Assembly (NCBI RefSeq): GCF_900107975.1
Contig: NZ_FNVF01000001.1
Location: 191,756-255,755 of the forward strand
Length of the DNA: 64,000 bases
Direction of reading: 5' to 3'
Source of the DNA: Paenibacillus sp. UNC499MF
Lineage (GTDB): Bacteria; Bacillota; Bacilli; Paenibacillales; NBRC-103111
The position numbers and the translations under genes were made by a program. The first letter of the stretch is position 1. Each line of letters starts with the position of its first letter. Shown piece by piece: positions 8,947 through 17,904 of the stretch. Under the pieces are notes generated by a model. It saw nothing but the letters and a program-made list of their open reading frames with translations. It did not search any database and was not told the DNA's origin.

Positions 8947-11206
8947 CATCTGGAACGTTTTCCGGTTTATGGCCGGCGAAGACGGAACGAAGAAGTGGAT
9001 GGCCCTCTTCGTCCTGCTGTTTTTATTCCAGTTCACCGGATGGATTTCCCGCGAGGACGGATTATGGCTGCCCGAAACGCTGAAAGCCGTAAACTGGACA
9101 CTGATTGCGGTCTGCGCGACGTTCTTCATCCCGCGGATTCATCATCTGGTCCGTGAGCTTCTGCAGATCGTCCTGGTGCTGGTCGTTCACGCGGTTGTGC
9201 TTCAATACCGGTTTGTCCCGTTGTCCCAGATGGACGGTCCGGTAGAGTGGTTTCAAGCCAACGTTTCGCAATTATTCCCTTATTTATGGTTCGGGCTTGC
9301 CGCCTGGTGGGTGTTCTTGATGGCCATGTGGGCGTCCCGGTCCAAACTGTGGATTTCTTTTATCGTCATTTTGGCCATTCTGTTTTTCGGCGTCCGCGAT
9401 TCGTTCAGCACCCTGCAGTTATGGCCGCAGGTTGCGGCGGTCATTTTCAGCGGATTGTGCATGCTTGTCGTCCGGCATTTATCCCAGCTTAAAAATAAAG
9501 CGCCCGAAAGCTGGAAACGGCTTTCGGACAATCCGGGCCCTCTGATCGTACCGGTCGTGCTGATTATCGCTCTGACGCTCACCTTGGGAGCGCTCGTGCC
9601 GGCGGTCGATCCGGTTCTCACCGATCCGTATACGGCCTGGCGGCAGTACAACGGCGAAGCCGTAACATTCCTGCCAAGCAGCGACGATTCCGGCCGGACG
9701 ATGGTCCAGGACCCGAACGATCCGCTGCTGAAATCGTCGGGCTACAGCCGCAGCGACGCCCAGCTTGGCGGGCAGTTCCAGTACGATTACACGCCGGTTT
9801 TCACCGTTGACACGACGAGCCGCACATATTACCGCGGAGAGACACGGGCTTTGTACACCGGCAGCGGCTGGGAAGCCAGCCCGGCGGACAGACGGGCCCG
9901 CCAGAGCTCCGTGGACTCCAGCGGCAAGCTTCCCGCGGATACCGGCATCGACACGTCCAAGCTGAAGACCGAAGAAGTGAAGCAGACGGTCAAAATGCGC
10001 AATGGCGAAGTCTACCCGGTGCTGTTCGGGGCTTATCCGATGTCGAAGGTGGACATTCGGGAGGAGGGTCCCGACGGAACACGTTCCGATCCCGATCGGC
10101 TCGGGTCGCTCCGGTGGTCCGCGCGCCAGGCGGAGCTGCGGTTTAACGCGAAATCGAACTACCCGAAGCAGTACGAGCTCGTGTCCAATATCCCGCTGCT
10201 CGATTTAAGCGGGCTCAAGAAAGTCGATATGAGCAAGCTGAACCGGTCCGAATGGAATGATTATCTCCAGCTTCCCGACCGGCTGCCCGAGAGGGTGACG
10301 GAGCTTGCCAGAGACGTGACGAAGGAAGCCCCGACCGCCTACGAGAAGGTGCATGAGCTGGAGCTTTACTTGTCCAGCAAGTACCCGTATACGAATACTC
10401 CCGACGTATCCAAGGGGAAAAGCAAAGATTTCGTCGACCGCTTCCTGTTCGAAATCCAGGAAGGCTACTGCGACTACTATTCGTCGGCGATGGTCGTGAT
10501 GACCCGGTCGCTCGGCATTCCGGCCCGCTGGGTCAAAGGCTACGCGTCCGGTTCTTCCGATAACGGCCGTCCCGCCGGTCTCGGGAACTTCACGGGCGGC
10601 ATGTCCGACCCGGACGCGGAGGGCACCTACACCGTCCGAAATTCCGACGCCCACTCCTGGGTCGAGGTTTATTTCGAGGGCTACGGCTGGCTGCCGTTCG
10701 AGCCGACCGCCGGCTTTTCTCTGCCGCAGTCGTATGCGCCCGAATCGTCGGCGGCGACCGAGATGCCGACTCCGGCACCGGCCGAAGCGAAGACGGAACA
10801 GACGCAAACCGGCGCGGCTCCTTGGGTCCGTTATGTGCTGTACACGCTCAGCGGTCTCGTTCTGCTTACGGCCGCCGTCGTATCGGCCATCCGGCTGAGC
10901 GGCGGCAAGAAGCTGCTTCCTCCGTTCGGCCGGGACCCCAAAGCGGCCAATTACGCACAGGGAGTCATCCAGGAGGTCAACCGGCTTCTGCGGTACGGAA
11001 GGCGCAAAGGATACGAACGTTTCGAGCATGAAACGTTCCGCGAAGCCGCTTCCCGCTGGATGGCCCAGAGCAACTGGCTGTCAGGCGAGCTTTCGCCGGT
11101 TCTCGCCATGTTCGAGAAGGCCAAGTACAGCCGGGCATCCGTAACCGAGCAGGATTTGGAGGCTGTTCAGGGCCATGTGAAACGACTGCGCGACCAGATG
11201 AAATAG
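8939..11206 (+). CDS. Membrane-bound transglutaminase-like protease (TgpA type)
   Basis: 755 residues. The N-terminal third holds about six membrane helices (residues about 20-220), then a large extracytoplasmic part. The transglutaminase core has the catalytic Cys in EGYCDYYSSAMVVMTRSLG (about residue 510), His in NSDAHSWVEVYFEGYGWLPF (about 569) and a following Asp/Glu-type strand. After a Thr/Pro/Glu-rich linker there is one more membrane helix (about 625-645) and a cytoplasmic DUF4129-like tail (EVNRLLRYGRRKGYERFEHE). This is the TgpA layout. Together with MoxR and DUF58 it may crosslink or cleave envelope proteins; the substrate is unknown. Confidence 0.93.
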   Translation: MRSIWNVFRFMAGEDGTKKWMALFVLLFLFQFTGWISREDGLWLPETLKAVNWTLIAVCATFFIPRIHHLVRELLQIVLVLVVHAVVLQYRFVPLSQMDGPVEWFQANVSQLFPYLWFGLAAWWVFLMAMWASRSKLWISFIVILAILFFGVRDSFSTLQLWPQVAAVIFSGLCMLVVRHLSQLKNKAPESWKRLSDNPGPLIVPVVLIIALTLTLGALVPAVDPVLTDPYTAWRQYNGEAVTFLPSSDDSGRTMVQDPNDPLLKSSGYSRSDAQLGGQFQYDYTPVFTVDTTSRTYYRGETRALYTGSGWEASPADRRARQSSVDSSGKLPADTGIDTSKLKTEEVKQTVKMRNGEVYPVLFGAYPMSKVDIREEGPDGTRSDPDRLGSLRWSARQAELRFNAKSNYPKQYELVSNIPLLDLSGLKKVDMSKLNRSEWNDYLQLPDRLPERVTELARDVTKEAPTAYEKVHELELYLSSKYPYTNTPDVSKGKSKDFVDRFLFEIQEGYCDYYSSAMVVMTRSLGIPARWVKGYASGSSDNGRPAGLGNFTGGMSDPDAEGTYTVRNSDAHSWVEVYFEGYGWLPFEPTAGFSLPQSYAPESSAATEMPTPAPAEAKTEQTQTGAAPWVRYVLYTLSGLVLLTAAVVSAIRLSGGKKLLPPFGRDPKAANYAQGVIQEVNRLLRYGRRKGYERFEHETFREAASRWMAQSNWLSGELSPVLAMFEKAKYSRASVTEQDLEAVQGHVKRLRDQMK

Positions 11207-11248
11207 GACCGGCACGCAACTGCCGGCCGGCTTGTGAAGCGCAAGAGA

Positions 11249-11285
11249 AAGGCCGTTTTCCGTTAACCGGAAGACGGCTTTTTTA
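11249..11285 (+). terminator. Terminator of the moxR-DUF58-transglutaminase operon
   Basis: AAGGCCGTTTTCCG (11249-11262) pairs with CGGAAGACGGCTT (11268-11280) around a short TTAAC-type loop, with a T run directly after. Confidence 0.85.
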
Positions 11286-11407
11286 GTTCCGGCAGGAAGA
11301 ATCCGGGGCATGCACCGGCCCGTGAATGGAACGGGCGGCGGCAAGGGAATGCTGAGAATACGGGAATTTCCCGTCCGGCCACGGCCTGAAACGCTTCCTT
11401 TTTCTTT

Positions 11408-11437
11408 TTGCAAGGAATTGGACATGTATGGTATAGT
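11408..11437 (+). promoter_or_regulatory. SigA-type promoter for yqeG
   Basis: TTGCAA (11408-11413), 18-base spacer, TATAGT (11432-11437). Transcription would begin near 11444, which rules out the longer reading frame that opens at 11310 and supports the GTG start at 11463. Confidence 0.65.
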
Positions 11438-11462
11438 TCCTATAGATTCGAAAGAGGTTGGG

Positions 11463-11972
11463 GTGACGCTGTTGTTTAAAAAACTGGTGCCGAAACAATT
11501 CGTGCAGACGATTTACGATATCAATCTGGAGGAGCTTTGGCAGAGCGGAATCCGCGGGATCATCACGGACCTCGACAACACGCTTGTCGGTGCCAAGGTG
11601 GCCGATGCGACACCGGAGCTCGTGAATTGGCTCGGGCATGTGAAGCAGCTCGGTTTCAAGGTCGTCATCGTATCGAACAACCAGGAAACAAGGGTATCCG
11701 CATTTGCCCTGCCGCTGTCTATCCCGTTCATTCATGCCGCGCGCAAACCGACGAACACGGCCTTTCGCAAAGCATTGGCACTGATGGATACAACTGCAGA
11801 GCAGACGGTTGTGATCGGTGATCAGATGCTGACAGACGTGCTGGGAGGGAACCGGCTCGGTTTATATACCATTCTTGTTGCGCCTATCTCCATCCATGAT
11901 GAAGGTTTCTTTACACGAATCAACCGGCGCATCGAGAAGCTGGCCAACAATTACATCTCGAAGAATAAATAA
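11463..11972 (+). CDS. yqeG: YqeG-family HAD phosphatase
   Basis: 169 residues from GTG at 11463, which has AGAGG about 5 bases upstream and follows a good promoter; an in-frame TTG at 11472 would give the N-terminus closest to B. subtilis YqeG (LFKKLVPKQFVQ). The HAD motif I is GIITDLDNTLVGA, motif II is in VVIVSNNQE, and the Lys and motif IV are in RKPTNTAFRKAL and TVVIGDQMLTDVLGGNRLG. Members of this IIIA subfamily act as small-molecule or phosphatidylglycerophosphate-type phosphatases; the substrate of this one is not shown. It opens the conserved yqe cluster. Confidence 0.93.
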   Translation: MTLLFKKLVPKQFVQTIYDINLEELWQSGIRGIITDLDNTLVGAKVADATPELVNWLGHVKQLGFKVVIVSNNQETRVSAFALPLSIPFIHAARKPTNTAFRKALALMDTTAEQTVVIGDQMLTDVLGGNRLGLYTILVAPISIHDEGFFTRINRRIEKLANNYISKNK

Positions 11973-12000
11973 AGCTTTCCTTCACGGGAAAGCTTCACTT
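11972..12000 (+). terminator. Weak hairpin between yqeG and yqeH
   Basis: A 9-bp stem AAGCTTTCC (11972-11980) with GGAAAGCTT (11987-11995), followed by only a broken T run (CACTTTGCTT). It may reduce rather than stop read-through into yqeH. Confidence 0.45.
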
Positions 12001-12060
12001 TGCTTGCGGGGGAACAACGCTTGACGGGAAGCTCCCGCCGTTCAATTTTAAGGAGGATTC

Positions 12061-13176
12061 ATGACCCAGGAAGAAGTTATCCATTGCGGAGGCTGCGGTG
12101 TCAAGCTTCAGCTCGAAGATCCTCAGGCGCTCGGATACATCCCCGCGCAGGCTCTCGAGAAAGAACCGGTTATTTGCCAGCGCTGTTTCCGCATCAAGAA
12201 CTATAATGAAGCGTCGAGCATTACGCTCAACCAGGACGATTTTCTGAAGCTGCTCGGGCACGTGGGGCACAAAGAAGCGCTCGTCATCAATATCGTCGAT
12301 ATTTTCGACTTCGAAGGCAGCTTGATCAGCGGTCTGGCCCGTTTCGTCGGAGGCAATCCGATCGTGCTGGTCGTCAACAAAATCGACCTGCTTCCGAAAG
12401 TGACCAACTGGAACCGGATCGTGAACTGGGTCCGCAAGCAGGCCAAGGAACAAGGCTTGAAGGTTGTGGAGGTTGTCCTTTGCAGCGCCAAGAAGAACAT
12501 GGGATTCGACCGGGTTCTTCAGGCGGTGGACGAACACCGTAACGGCAAAGATGTCTACGTCGTCGGAGCGACCAACGTGGGCAAGTCCACGCTCATCAAC
12601 CGGCTTATTTCCGATTACAGCGATTTGGACTCGGAGCTGACCACTTCCCAATATCCGGGCACGACACTCGATATGGTCGAGATTCCGCTCGATGACGGAC
12701 ATTTTATTATCGATACGCCGGGAATCGTGTACAAGCACCGGCTGACGGAGCTTGTCTCCAAGAAAGATCTGGGCAAGCTGATGCCGAACAAGCCGCTTAA
12801 GCCCATGGTGTATCAATTGAACGAAGGACAAACCCTGTTCTTCGGATCGTTAGCCCGGTTTGATTTTGTCCGCGGCGAACGTCAGTCCTTTACGATCTAC
12901 TCTTCGGGAGCCGTTCCCATCCATCGCACCAAACTGGAAAAAGCGGACGAGCTGTACGCGAACCACAAGGGGACTTTGCTTGTCCCGCCTGCGGCGAAGG
13001 ATCTGGAAGAGCTTCCTCCGCTCGTCAAACAGACGATTCACATTTCGAAAGGCAAAAAGCTCGATGTGCTGATCTCCGGCCTCGGCTGGATCAAAATTAA
13101 CAGCGAAGCGGGCGCGGAACTGGCCGTTCATGTGCCGAAAGGCGTCAAAATCGTCCAGCGCGAGTCGCTTATTTAA
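12061..13176 (+). CDS. yqeH: Ribosome biogenesis GTPase YqeH
   Basis: 371 residues; ATG after AAGGAGGATTC. An N-terminal zinc finger has CGGCG and CQRCF pairs (residues about 9-45). The GTPase motifs are circularly permuted: G4 VVNKIDLLPK comes first, then G5 CSAKKN, then G1 VVGATNVGKSTLINRL, then G3 DTPGIV. This order is diagnostic of YqeH/YlqF-type GTPases. YqeH is needed for 30S subunit assembly. It is followed closely by aroE and yhbY, as in B. subtilis. Confidence 0.97.
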   Translation: MTQEEVIHCGGCGVKLQLEDPQALGYIPAQALEKEPVICQRCFRIKNYNEASSITLNQDDFLKLLGHVGHKEALVINIVDIFDFEGSLISGLARFVGGNPIVLVVNKIDLLPKVTNWNRIVNWVRKQAKEQGLKVVEVVLCSAKKNMGFDRVLQAVDEHRNGKDVYVVGATNVGKSTLINRLISDYSDLDSELTTSQYPGTTLDMVEIPLDDGHFIIDTPGIVYKHRLTELVSKKDLGKLMPNKPLKPMVYQLNEGQTLFFGSLARFDFVRGERQSFTIYSSGAVPIHRTKLEKADELYANHKGTLLVPPAAKDLEELPPLVKQTIHISKGKKLDVLISGLGWIKINSEAGAELAVHVPKGVKIVQRESLI

Positions 13177-13253
13177 ACGGACGCTAGAAAGGTCAGGGAC
13201 TTTTCGTCTGTAAAAGTCCGGCATATAAACATTGTACGGGGGAGAGACCGACC

Positions 13254-14123
13254 ATGGGTAACAAGCCGTCTTTGGACAGCGGTACGATTCTGTACGGAGT
13301 TTTCGGAGATCCGGTGAGGCACTCCCGCTCTCCGATTATGATGAACCGGGCCTTCGGTGAAACGGGCATCAACGGGGCTTATGCCGCGTTTCACGTGCTG
13401 CCGGGGCAGCTGGAAGAGGCCGTTGCCGGTATCCGAGCGCTCGGTTTCGGCGGAGTCAACGTAACGATTCCGCATAAAGTCAACGTGATGCAGTATCTTG
13501 ATGAGATTGACGCGGACGCACAAGCGCTCGGCGCCGTCAACACCGTCGTTAACCGCGGCGGCAAACTGATCGGCTACAACACGGACGGGATCGGGTATGT
13601 CCGTTCGCTTAAAGAAGAAACGGGCCTGGATCTCCGCGGCAAAAAAGTACTGCTGATCGGAGCGGGAGGAGCGGCCCGGGGGATTTCATATGCGCTGGCG
13701 AAGGAAGGCACGTCGTTTATCGCGATCGCCAACCGGACGGCGGAGAAAGCCGGGGAGCTCGCCGCTGCCGTCCGCTCCGAAACGAGCGCCGTCGGCATGG
13801 GGCTCCACGAATTAGGAAACATTATCAGTGACGCGGATCTGATCATCAACTCGACTTCGTCGGGCATGTACCCGAATATCGAAGAGATGCCTCTGGATCT
13901 GGACGGTCACCGTCTCCGGGAAGGCGCGATTGTCAGCGATCTCGTTTACAACCCGCTGGAAACCCGGTTTTTAAAAGAAGCCAAAGCGAGAGGGGCCGTC
14001 ACTCACGGCGGACTCGGCATGTTTATTTATCAGGGGGCCTACGCGTTCGAATACTGGACCGGCGTCCCTGCGCCTGCAGCGGCGATGCGGCAGGCCGTAG
14101 AGCAATCATTTATCGGGAATTGA
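13254..14123 (+). CDS. aroE: Shikimate dehydrogenase
   Basis: 289 residues; ATG with GGGGGAGAG upstream. It reduces 3-dehydroshikimate to shikimate with NADPH in aromatic amino acid synthesis. Visible are the substrate-binding GDPVRHSRSPIMMNRAF, the catalytic Lys in NVTIPHKVNVMQYLDEID, and the NADP-binding GAGGAARGISYALAKEG (about 132-148) and NRTAEKAGEL. The C-terminal GGLGMFIYQGAYAFEYWTG is typical. Length is normal for the family. It lies between yqeH and yhbY. Confidence 0.97.
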   Translation: MGNKPSLDSGTILYGVFGDPVRHSRSPIMMNRAFGETGINGAYAAFHVLPGQLEEAVAGIRALGFGGVNVTIPHKVNVMQYLDEIDADAQALGAVNTVVNRGGKLIGYNTDGIGYVRSLKEETGLDLRGKKVLLIGAGGAARGISYALAKEGTSFIAIANRTAEKAGELAAAVRSETSAVGMGLHELGNIISDADLIINSTSSGMYPNIEEMPLDLDGHRLREGAIVSDLVYNPLETRFLKEAKARGAVTHGGLGMFIYQGAYAFEYWTGVPAPAAAMRQAVEQSFIGN

Positions 14124-14137
14124 GGGAATCAGAAGTT

Positions 14138-14434
14138 ATGCTAACAGGAAAACAAAAGAGACATCTGCGCTCACTGGCGCACCATTTGAATCCGGTCTTT
14201 CAAGTAGGCAAAGGCGGAGTGAACGAGCATTTGATCCAGCATATCGTGGAAGCGATCGAGGTTCGCGAGTTAATGAAAATCTCGGTACTCAACAACTACG
14301 AGGCGGACTGCAAGGAAGTGGCCAGAGAACTGGCGGAAGGCGCGGGCGCCGAGCTGGTTCAAGTTATCGGCCGTACGATTGTCCTTTATAAAGAATCGCG
14401 CGACAACAAACAGATCGAGCTGCCGAAGTCCTGA
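14138..14434 (+). CDS. yhbY: Ribosome assembly RNA-binding protein YhbY
   Basis: 98 residues. The ATG at 14138 gives MLTGKQKRHLRSLAHHLNP, the standard N-terminus of the family (B. subtilis YqeI); a TTG at 14120 overlapping the aroE stop would add six residues and is less likely. The single CRS1-YhbY domain shows FQVGKGGVNEHLI and the conserved end VLYKESRDNKQIELPKS. It binds rRNA in 50S assembly. Confidence 0.95.
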   Translation: MLTGKQKRHLRSLAHHLNPVFQVGKGGVNEHLIQHIVEAIEVRELMKISVLNNYEADCKEVARELAEGAGAELVQVIGRTIVLYKESRDNKQIELPKS

Positions 14435-14559
14435 ACGGACGGGTGCTTACTCGGTAAAATATCGGACCGGATGCCGGCTTTTATAGAAGTCTGCGTACAT
14501 GCAGCTCACGGCACCGGACCGGTGCAAAATCACGGCGGACCGCCGGAGGAGGTGGCGAC

Positions 14560-15147
14560 ATGCGGATAGGAATCATGGGCGGGACCTTCGATCCGGTGCA
14601 TACCGGCCACCTGGTTGCGGGAGAATGCGCCCGTACCGCCTGCGGGCTGGACGAAGTGTGGTATATGCCCGCCAACGTGCCGCCGCATAAACCGAATGCC
14701 CCCAAGGCTTCGGCCGGGCAGCGCTGGGAGATGGTATGCCGCGCCGTGTCGGACAATCCCGCTTTCCGTCCGTTCGATCATGAACTCCGGAAAGGCGGGG
14801 TTTCGTACTCCGTCGATACGATCCGGGAGCTGAAAGTCCTCTACCCGGAGCACGAATTTTACTACATCATCGGAGCCGATATGGTCGAGTATCTGCCCAA
14901 GTGGCGTGACATCGGAGAGATCATGAAGATGATCGGATTTATCGGTCTGCGAAGACCGGGCTTCGAGCTTCATCCGGATGCGCTGCCGGCGTTCATCCGG
15001 CAGGGTGTCCGTCTCGCTCCGATGCCGCTGCTGGACATTTCCTCCACGGATATTCGGACCCGGAGGCGGGAAGGCCGGTCCGTCCGCTATCTCGTCACGG
15101 CACCCGTACACGATTATATCGAAGGGATGGGTTTGTATGAATCGTGA
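14560..15147 (+). CDS. nadD: Nicotinate-nucleotide adenylyltransferase
   Basis: 195 residues; ATG after CGGAGGAGGTGG. It joins nicotinate mononucleotide with ATP to make deamido-NAD. The nucleotidyltransferase motifs are GGTFDPVHTGHLVAGE (residues 7-22) and, near the C-terminus, LLDISSTDIRTR. The protein overlaps the yqeK start by 11 bases, so translation is probably coupled. Confidence 0.97.
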   Translation: MRIGIMGGTFDPVHTGHLVAGECARTACGLDEVWYMPANVPPHKPNAPKASAGQRWEMVCRAVSDNPAFRPFDHELRKGGVSYSVDTIRELKVLYPEHEFYYIIGADMVEYLPKWRDIGEIMKMIGFIGLRRPGFELHPDALPAFIRQGVRLAPMPLLDISSTDIRTRRREGRSVRYLVTAPVHDYIEGMGLYES

Positions 15148-15703
15148 AGAGATGATGAAAACTGTAAGAGAGGAAATGCCCGAAAAACGGTGGCGGCATA
15201 CTCTCGGTGTCATGGAAACGTCCGTTATCCTGGCCCGCCGGTTCGGCGCGGATGAGGAGAAAGCGGACACGGCCGCGATTTTGCACGATGTGTGCAAATA
15301 CTGGCCCGTAGAGAAGCAGGCCGATGCGATTCGCGAAAGCGGGTTTCAGACGGACGTCTTGTCCTTCGACAAAGAGATGTGGCATGCTCATGCCGGAGCT
15401 TGGATCGCTTCTACCCGCTTTGGTGTGGAGGACGAAGATGTGCTGAATGCCATCCGCTACCATACTTCCGGCAGGGAAAACATGTCCGTCCTGGAGAAGG
15501 TCGTCTGTCTGGCCGATTATATGGAGCCCGGAAGGGATTTTCCCGGCGTGGATAAGATTCGTGAGCTGGCGGAGACGAGTCTGGAACGGGCTCTGCTGGC
15601 CGGTTTCGATTCTACGCTTTCGTTCCTTCTCCAGAAGGGCAGACGCATTTACCCGCTCACGGTGCTGACACGCAACCGTTTAATCCTCGAATTAGACGTG
15701 TAA
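15137..15703 (+). CDS. yqeK: HD-domain Ap4A hydrolase YqeK
   Basis: 188 residues from ATG 15137; a longer frame opening at 14978 lies inside nadD and is rejected. HD-domain metal ligands are visible in RWRHTLGVMETS, AAILHDVCKYW and AIRYHTSGRENMS. YqeK proteins hydrolyse diadenosine tetraphosphate symmetrically. It lies between nadD and rsfS as in B. subtilis. Confidence 0.94.
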   Translation: MNREEMMKTVREEMPEKRWRHTLGVMETSVILARRFGADEEKADTAAILHDVCKYWPVEKQADAIRESGFQTDVLSFDKEMWHAHAGAWIASTRFGVEDEDVLNAIRYHTSGRENMSVLEKVVCLADYMEPGRDFPGVDKIRELAETSLERALLAGFDSTLSFLLQKGRRIYPLTVLTRNRLILELDV

Positions 15704-15837
15704 TACTGGGTAATAAGCCATTTGGCATTTGATTGGATTAACGGAATTCAAGAACACATATCGAACGGAATTTAATAGAGGGTGTACATGCTGGTGATCG
15801 GTTTCAAAAACCGTCCGGCAAGAAGGAGGATGATGGG

Positions 15838-16185
15838 ATGAAAGTAAATCCGGAACAATTGATGCGTCTGGTTGTGGATGCGGCGGAAGACAAGAAAGCC
15901 ATTAACGTGGTGGCACTGGACCTTCAGGAAATTTCCCTGGTGGCCGATTATTTCGTGATTTGCAACGGGAACTCGGAGACGCAGGTGCAGGCCATCGCTA
16001 CGGAAATCCGCAAAAAAGCGGACGAGCACGGCGTCACCGTACGTGGTATTGAAGGCTACAATACCGCACGCTGGATACTTGTGGATCTGGGGGATGTCGT
16101 TGTCCACGTGTTCCACAGGGACGACCGGGAATATTACAATATCGAGCGTCTCTGGTCGGACGCAAGGGTTGTGGAACGCGTATGA
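15838..16185 (+). CDS. rsfS: Ribosome silencing factor RsfS
   Basis: 115 residues; ATG preceded by AGAAGGAGGATGATGGG. The single DUF143 domain has the typical DYFVICNGNSETQVQAIA and the end WILVDLGDVVVHVFHRDDRE. RsfS binds L14 and blocks subunit joining when nutrients are short. The gene ends in a four-base overlap with the S1-domain gene that follows. Confidence 0.96.
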   Translation: MKVNPEQLMRLVVDAAEDKKAINVVALDLQEISLVADYFVICNGNSETQVQAIATEIRKKADEHGVTVRGIEGYNTARWILVDLGDVVVHVFHRDDREYYNIERLWSDARVVERV

Positions 16186-17066
16186 GTCTGGAAGCGGGAA
16201 CTCTCGTCACGCTTGATGTAACGAGAGAAGTATCGCCGTACGGTTATTTTGTAACCGACGGAGAACGGGAAGTACTGCTCCCGTACGCGGAAACGAACCG
16301 GAAACTGAAAGCCGGGCAGCAGGCCGAGGTTTTCATTTATTACGATACGGAAGACCGCATGGCGGCCACGATGAACCGGCCGATGCTGCTTCTGGGAGAG
16401 CTGGCTCTGCTTGAGGTTGTGGATCTTCATCCGCGCTTCGGGGCCTTTCTGGAAATGGGAATCGGGCGGAATCTTCTTCTGCCGTTCAAGGAAATGCCGG
16501 AGCTTGACGAGCTTCGCCCTCAAGTGGGGGACAAGGTCTTCGTGACGATGGACCACGACCGTCAGGGAAGACTGGTTGCGCGGCTTGCGGGAGAAGACGT
16601 TCTCGCTGAAAAATGTTTTCCGGCCCCGCAGGCATGGAGAAACCAGTGGCTGGACGCGCGCGTGTACAAACCGCTGCAAATGGGAACGTTCGTCGTCTGC
16701 GACGGAGGAGTCGTCGGCTTCGGCGTCATCGGTCTGATCCCCTCTACGGAGCGTTCACGCCTGCTCAGAGTCGGCGAGGAAGTCAGCGTTCGCGTCACGT
16801 ATATCCGTGAAGACGGACGCGTGAATTTGTCGATGCGGCAGCCAAAGGAAAAAGGACGGGACGAAGACGCCGAGAAAGTTCTGGCGGTTCTGCGCGAACG
16901 TCCGGGAGGCGCTATGCCTTATTCGGACCAGACCGAGGCGGATTTGATCAAATCCAAGTTCGGTATCAGCAAGTCCGCCTTCAAACGCGCGCTCGGCAAG
17001 CTGATGAAGGATGGCCTTGTGTACCAGGAGGAAAACTGGACGTATCTCAAGCAAGAGGAGAACTGA
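16182..17066 (+). CDS. CvfB-type S1 RNA-binding protein
   Basis: 294 residues, starting inside the rsfS stop. S1-like OB domains fill residues about 5-220 (VSPYGYFVTDGEREVLLPYA, ARVYKPLQMGTFVVCD, EVSVRVTYIREDGRVNLSMR) and the last 70 residues form a winged helix (SKFGISKSAFKRALGKLMKD). This is the layout of CvfB/YitL proteins, RNA-binding regulators linked to virulence-gene control in staphylococci. It is not part of the B. subtilis yqe order, so it is an insertion between rsfS and yqeM. Confidence 0.88.
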   Translation: MSLEAGTLVTLDVTREVSPYGYFVTDGEREVLLPYAETNRKLKAGQQAEVFIYYDTEDRMAATMNRPMLLLGELALLEVVDLHPRFGAFLEMGIGRNLLLPFKEMPELDELRPQVGDKVFVTMDHDRQGRLVARLAGEDVLAEKCFPAPQAWRNQWLDARVYKPLQMGTFVVCDGGVVGFGVIGLIPSTERSRLLRVGEEVSVRVTYIREDGRVNLSMRQPKEKGRDEDAEKVLAVLRERPGGAMPYSDQTEADLIKSKFGISKSAFKRALGKLMKDGLVYQEENWTYLKQEEN

Positions 17067-17067
17067 C

Positions 17068-17856
17068 ATGTCGTACCGTGATTTTGCTTATACGTACGAC
17101 CGGCTGATGGAAGACATGCCGTACGAGGCATGGATCTCCTACGCCCGGCAGGCTTGGGAGGCTTACGGCCTCCGTCCGGAAACCGTTGTGGATCTCGGCT
17201 GCGGCACGGGTAACATTGCCGTGCCGCTCGCGAAGCTCGGCTGCAAAGTCGTCGGAATCGACTTGTCCGACGATATGCTGGCCGTCGCCCGGCACAAAGC
17301 CGAAGAAGAGGCCGCGGGGGGAGCGAAGCCGGACATCCTTTGGCTGCAGCAGGACATGCGCGACTGGGAGCTGCCCGAGCAGGCGGATGCCGTCATCTCC
17401 TTCTGCGACTGCTTCAATTATCTCCTCGAGGAAGAGGAGATAATTGAAGCCCTGGAGCGGGCTTACCGGGGGCTGCGGGACGGCGGCGTGCTGCTGTTCG
17501 ATGTCCACAGCCCGGCCCAGTTCGAGGAGTACGCTTCCCTGCAGCCTTTCGTCTTCGACGAGGAGGATGTGGCGTACTTGTGGACCTGCGAGCTCGACGA
17601 GGAACGTACGGAAATCGAGCACGCGCTGACGATTTTCGTACGCGAGGACGCTTCGTCCGCACGGGGCGGGGAGCCGCTTTTCCGGCGCATCGAAGAAACC
17701 CACCGACAGCGTGCGTACGATCCGCGCTGGCTGAGGGAAAGGCTGGAGGCGGCAGGCTTTGCGGACATCCGGATTTCCGCCGATTTTGACTGGAATGCGG
17801 AGATGTCGCCGGATTCCCGCCGACTTTTTTACGCGGCCCGCAAGCCTCTTCTCTAA
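17068..17856 (+). CDS. yqeM: SAM-dependent methyltransferase (YqeM)
   Basis: 262 residues; ATG at 17068 with CAAGAGGAGAA upstream, directly after the S1-domain gene. Motif I is VVDLGCGTGNIAVPLAKLG, followed by VVGIDLSDDMLAVARHKAEE and a motif near DAVISFCDCFNYLL. The position, between rsfS and comER, is that of B. subtilis yqeM. The methyl acceptor is not known. The coding sequence contains a perfect 17-bp inverted repeat at 17411-17450. Confidence 0.88.
   Translation: MSYRDFAYTYDRLMEDMPYEAWISYARQAWEAYGLRPETVVDLGCGTGNIAVPLAKLGCKVVGIDLSDDMLAVARHKAEEEAAGGAKPDILWLQQDMRDWELPEQADAVISFCDCFNYLLEEEEIIEALERAYRGLRDGGVLLFDVHSPAQFEEYASLQPFVFDEEDVAYLWTCELDEERTEIEHALTIFVREDASSARGGEPLFRRIEETHRQRAYDPRWLRERLEAAGFADIRISADFDWNAEMSPDSRRLFYAARKPLL
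17411..17450 (+). repeat. Perfect 17-bp inverted repeat inside yqeM
   Basis: Left arm GCTTCAATTATCTCCTC (17411-17427), loop GAGGAA (17428-17433), right arm GAGGAGATAATTGAAGC (17434-17450), with no mismatch. In frame it codes CFNYLLEEEEIIEA. The hairpin would be very stable in mRNA but has no T run. Confidence 0.9.
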
Positions 17857-17870
17857 AAACAGCGCTTTAC

Positions 17871-17900
17871 TTGACAAAGAGCTTCAATATTGCCTATAAT
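17871..17900 (+). promoter_or_regulatory. SigA promoter of the leuS T-box transcript
   Basis: Consensus TTGACA (17871-17876), 18-base spacer, consensus TATAAT (17895-17900), just after the yqeM stop. Confidence 0.85.
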
Positions 17901-17904
17901 CATT

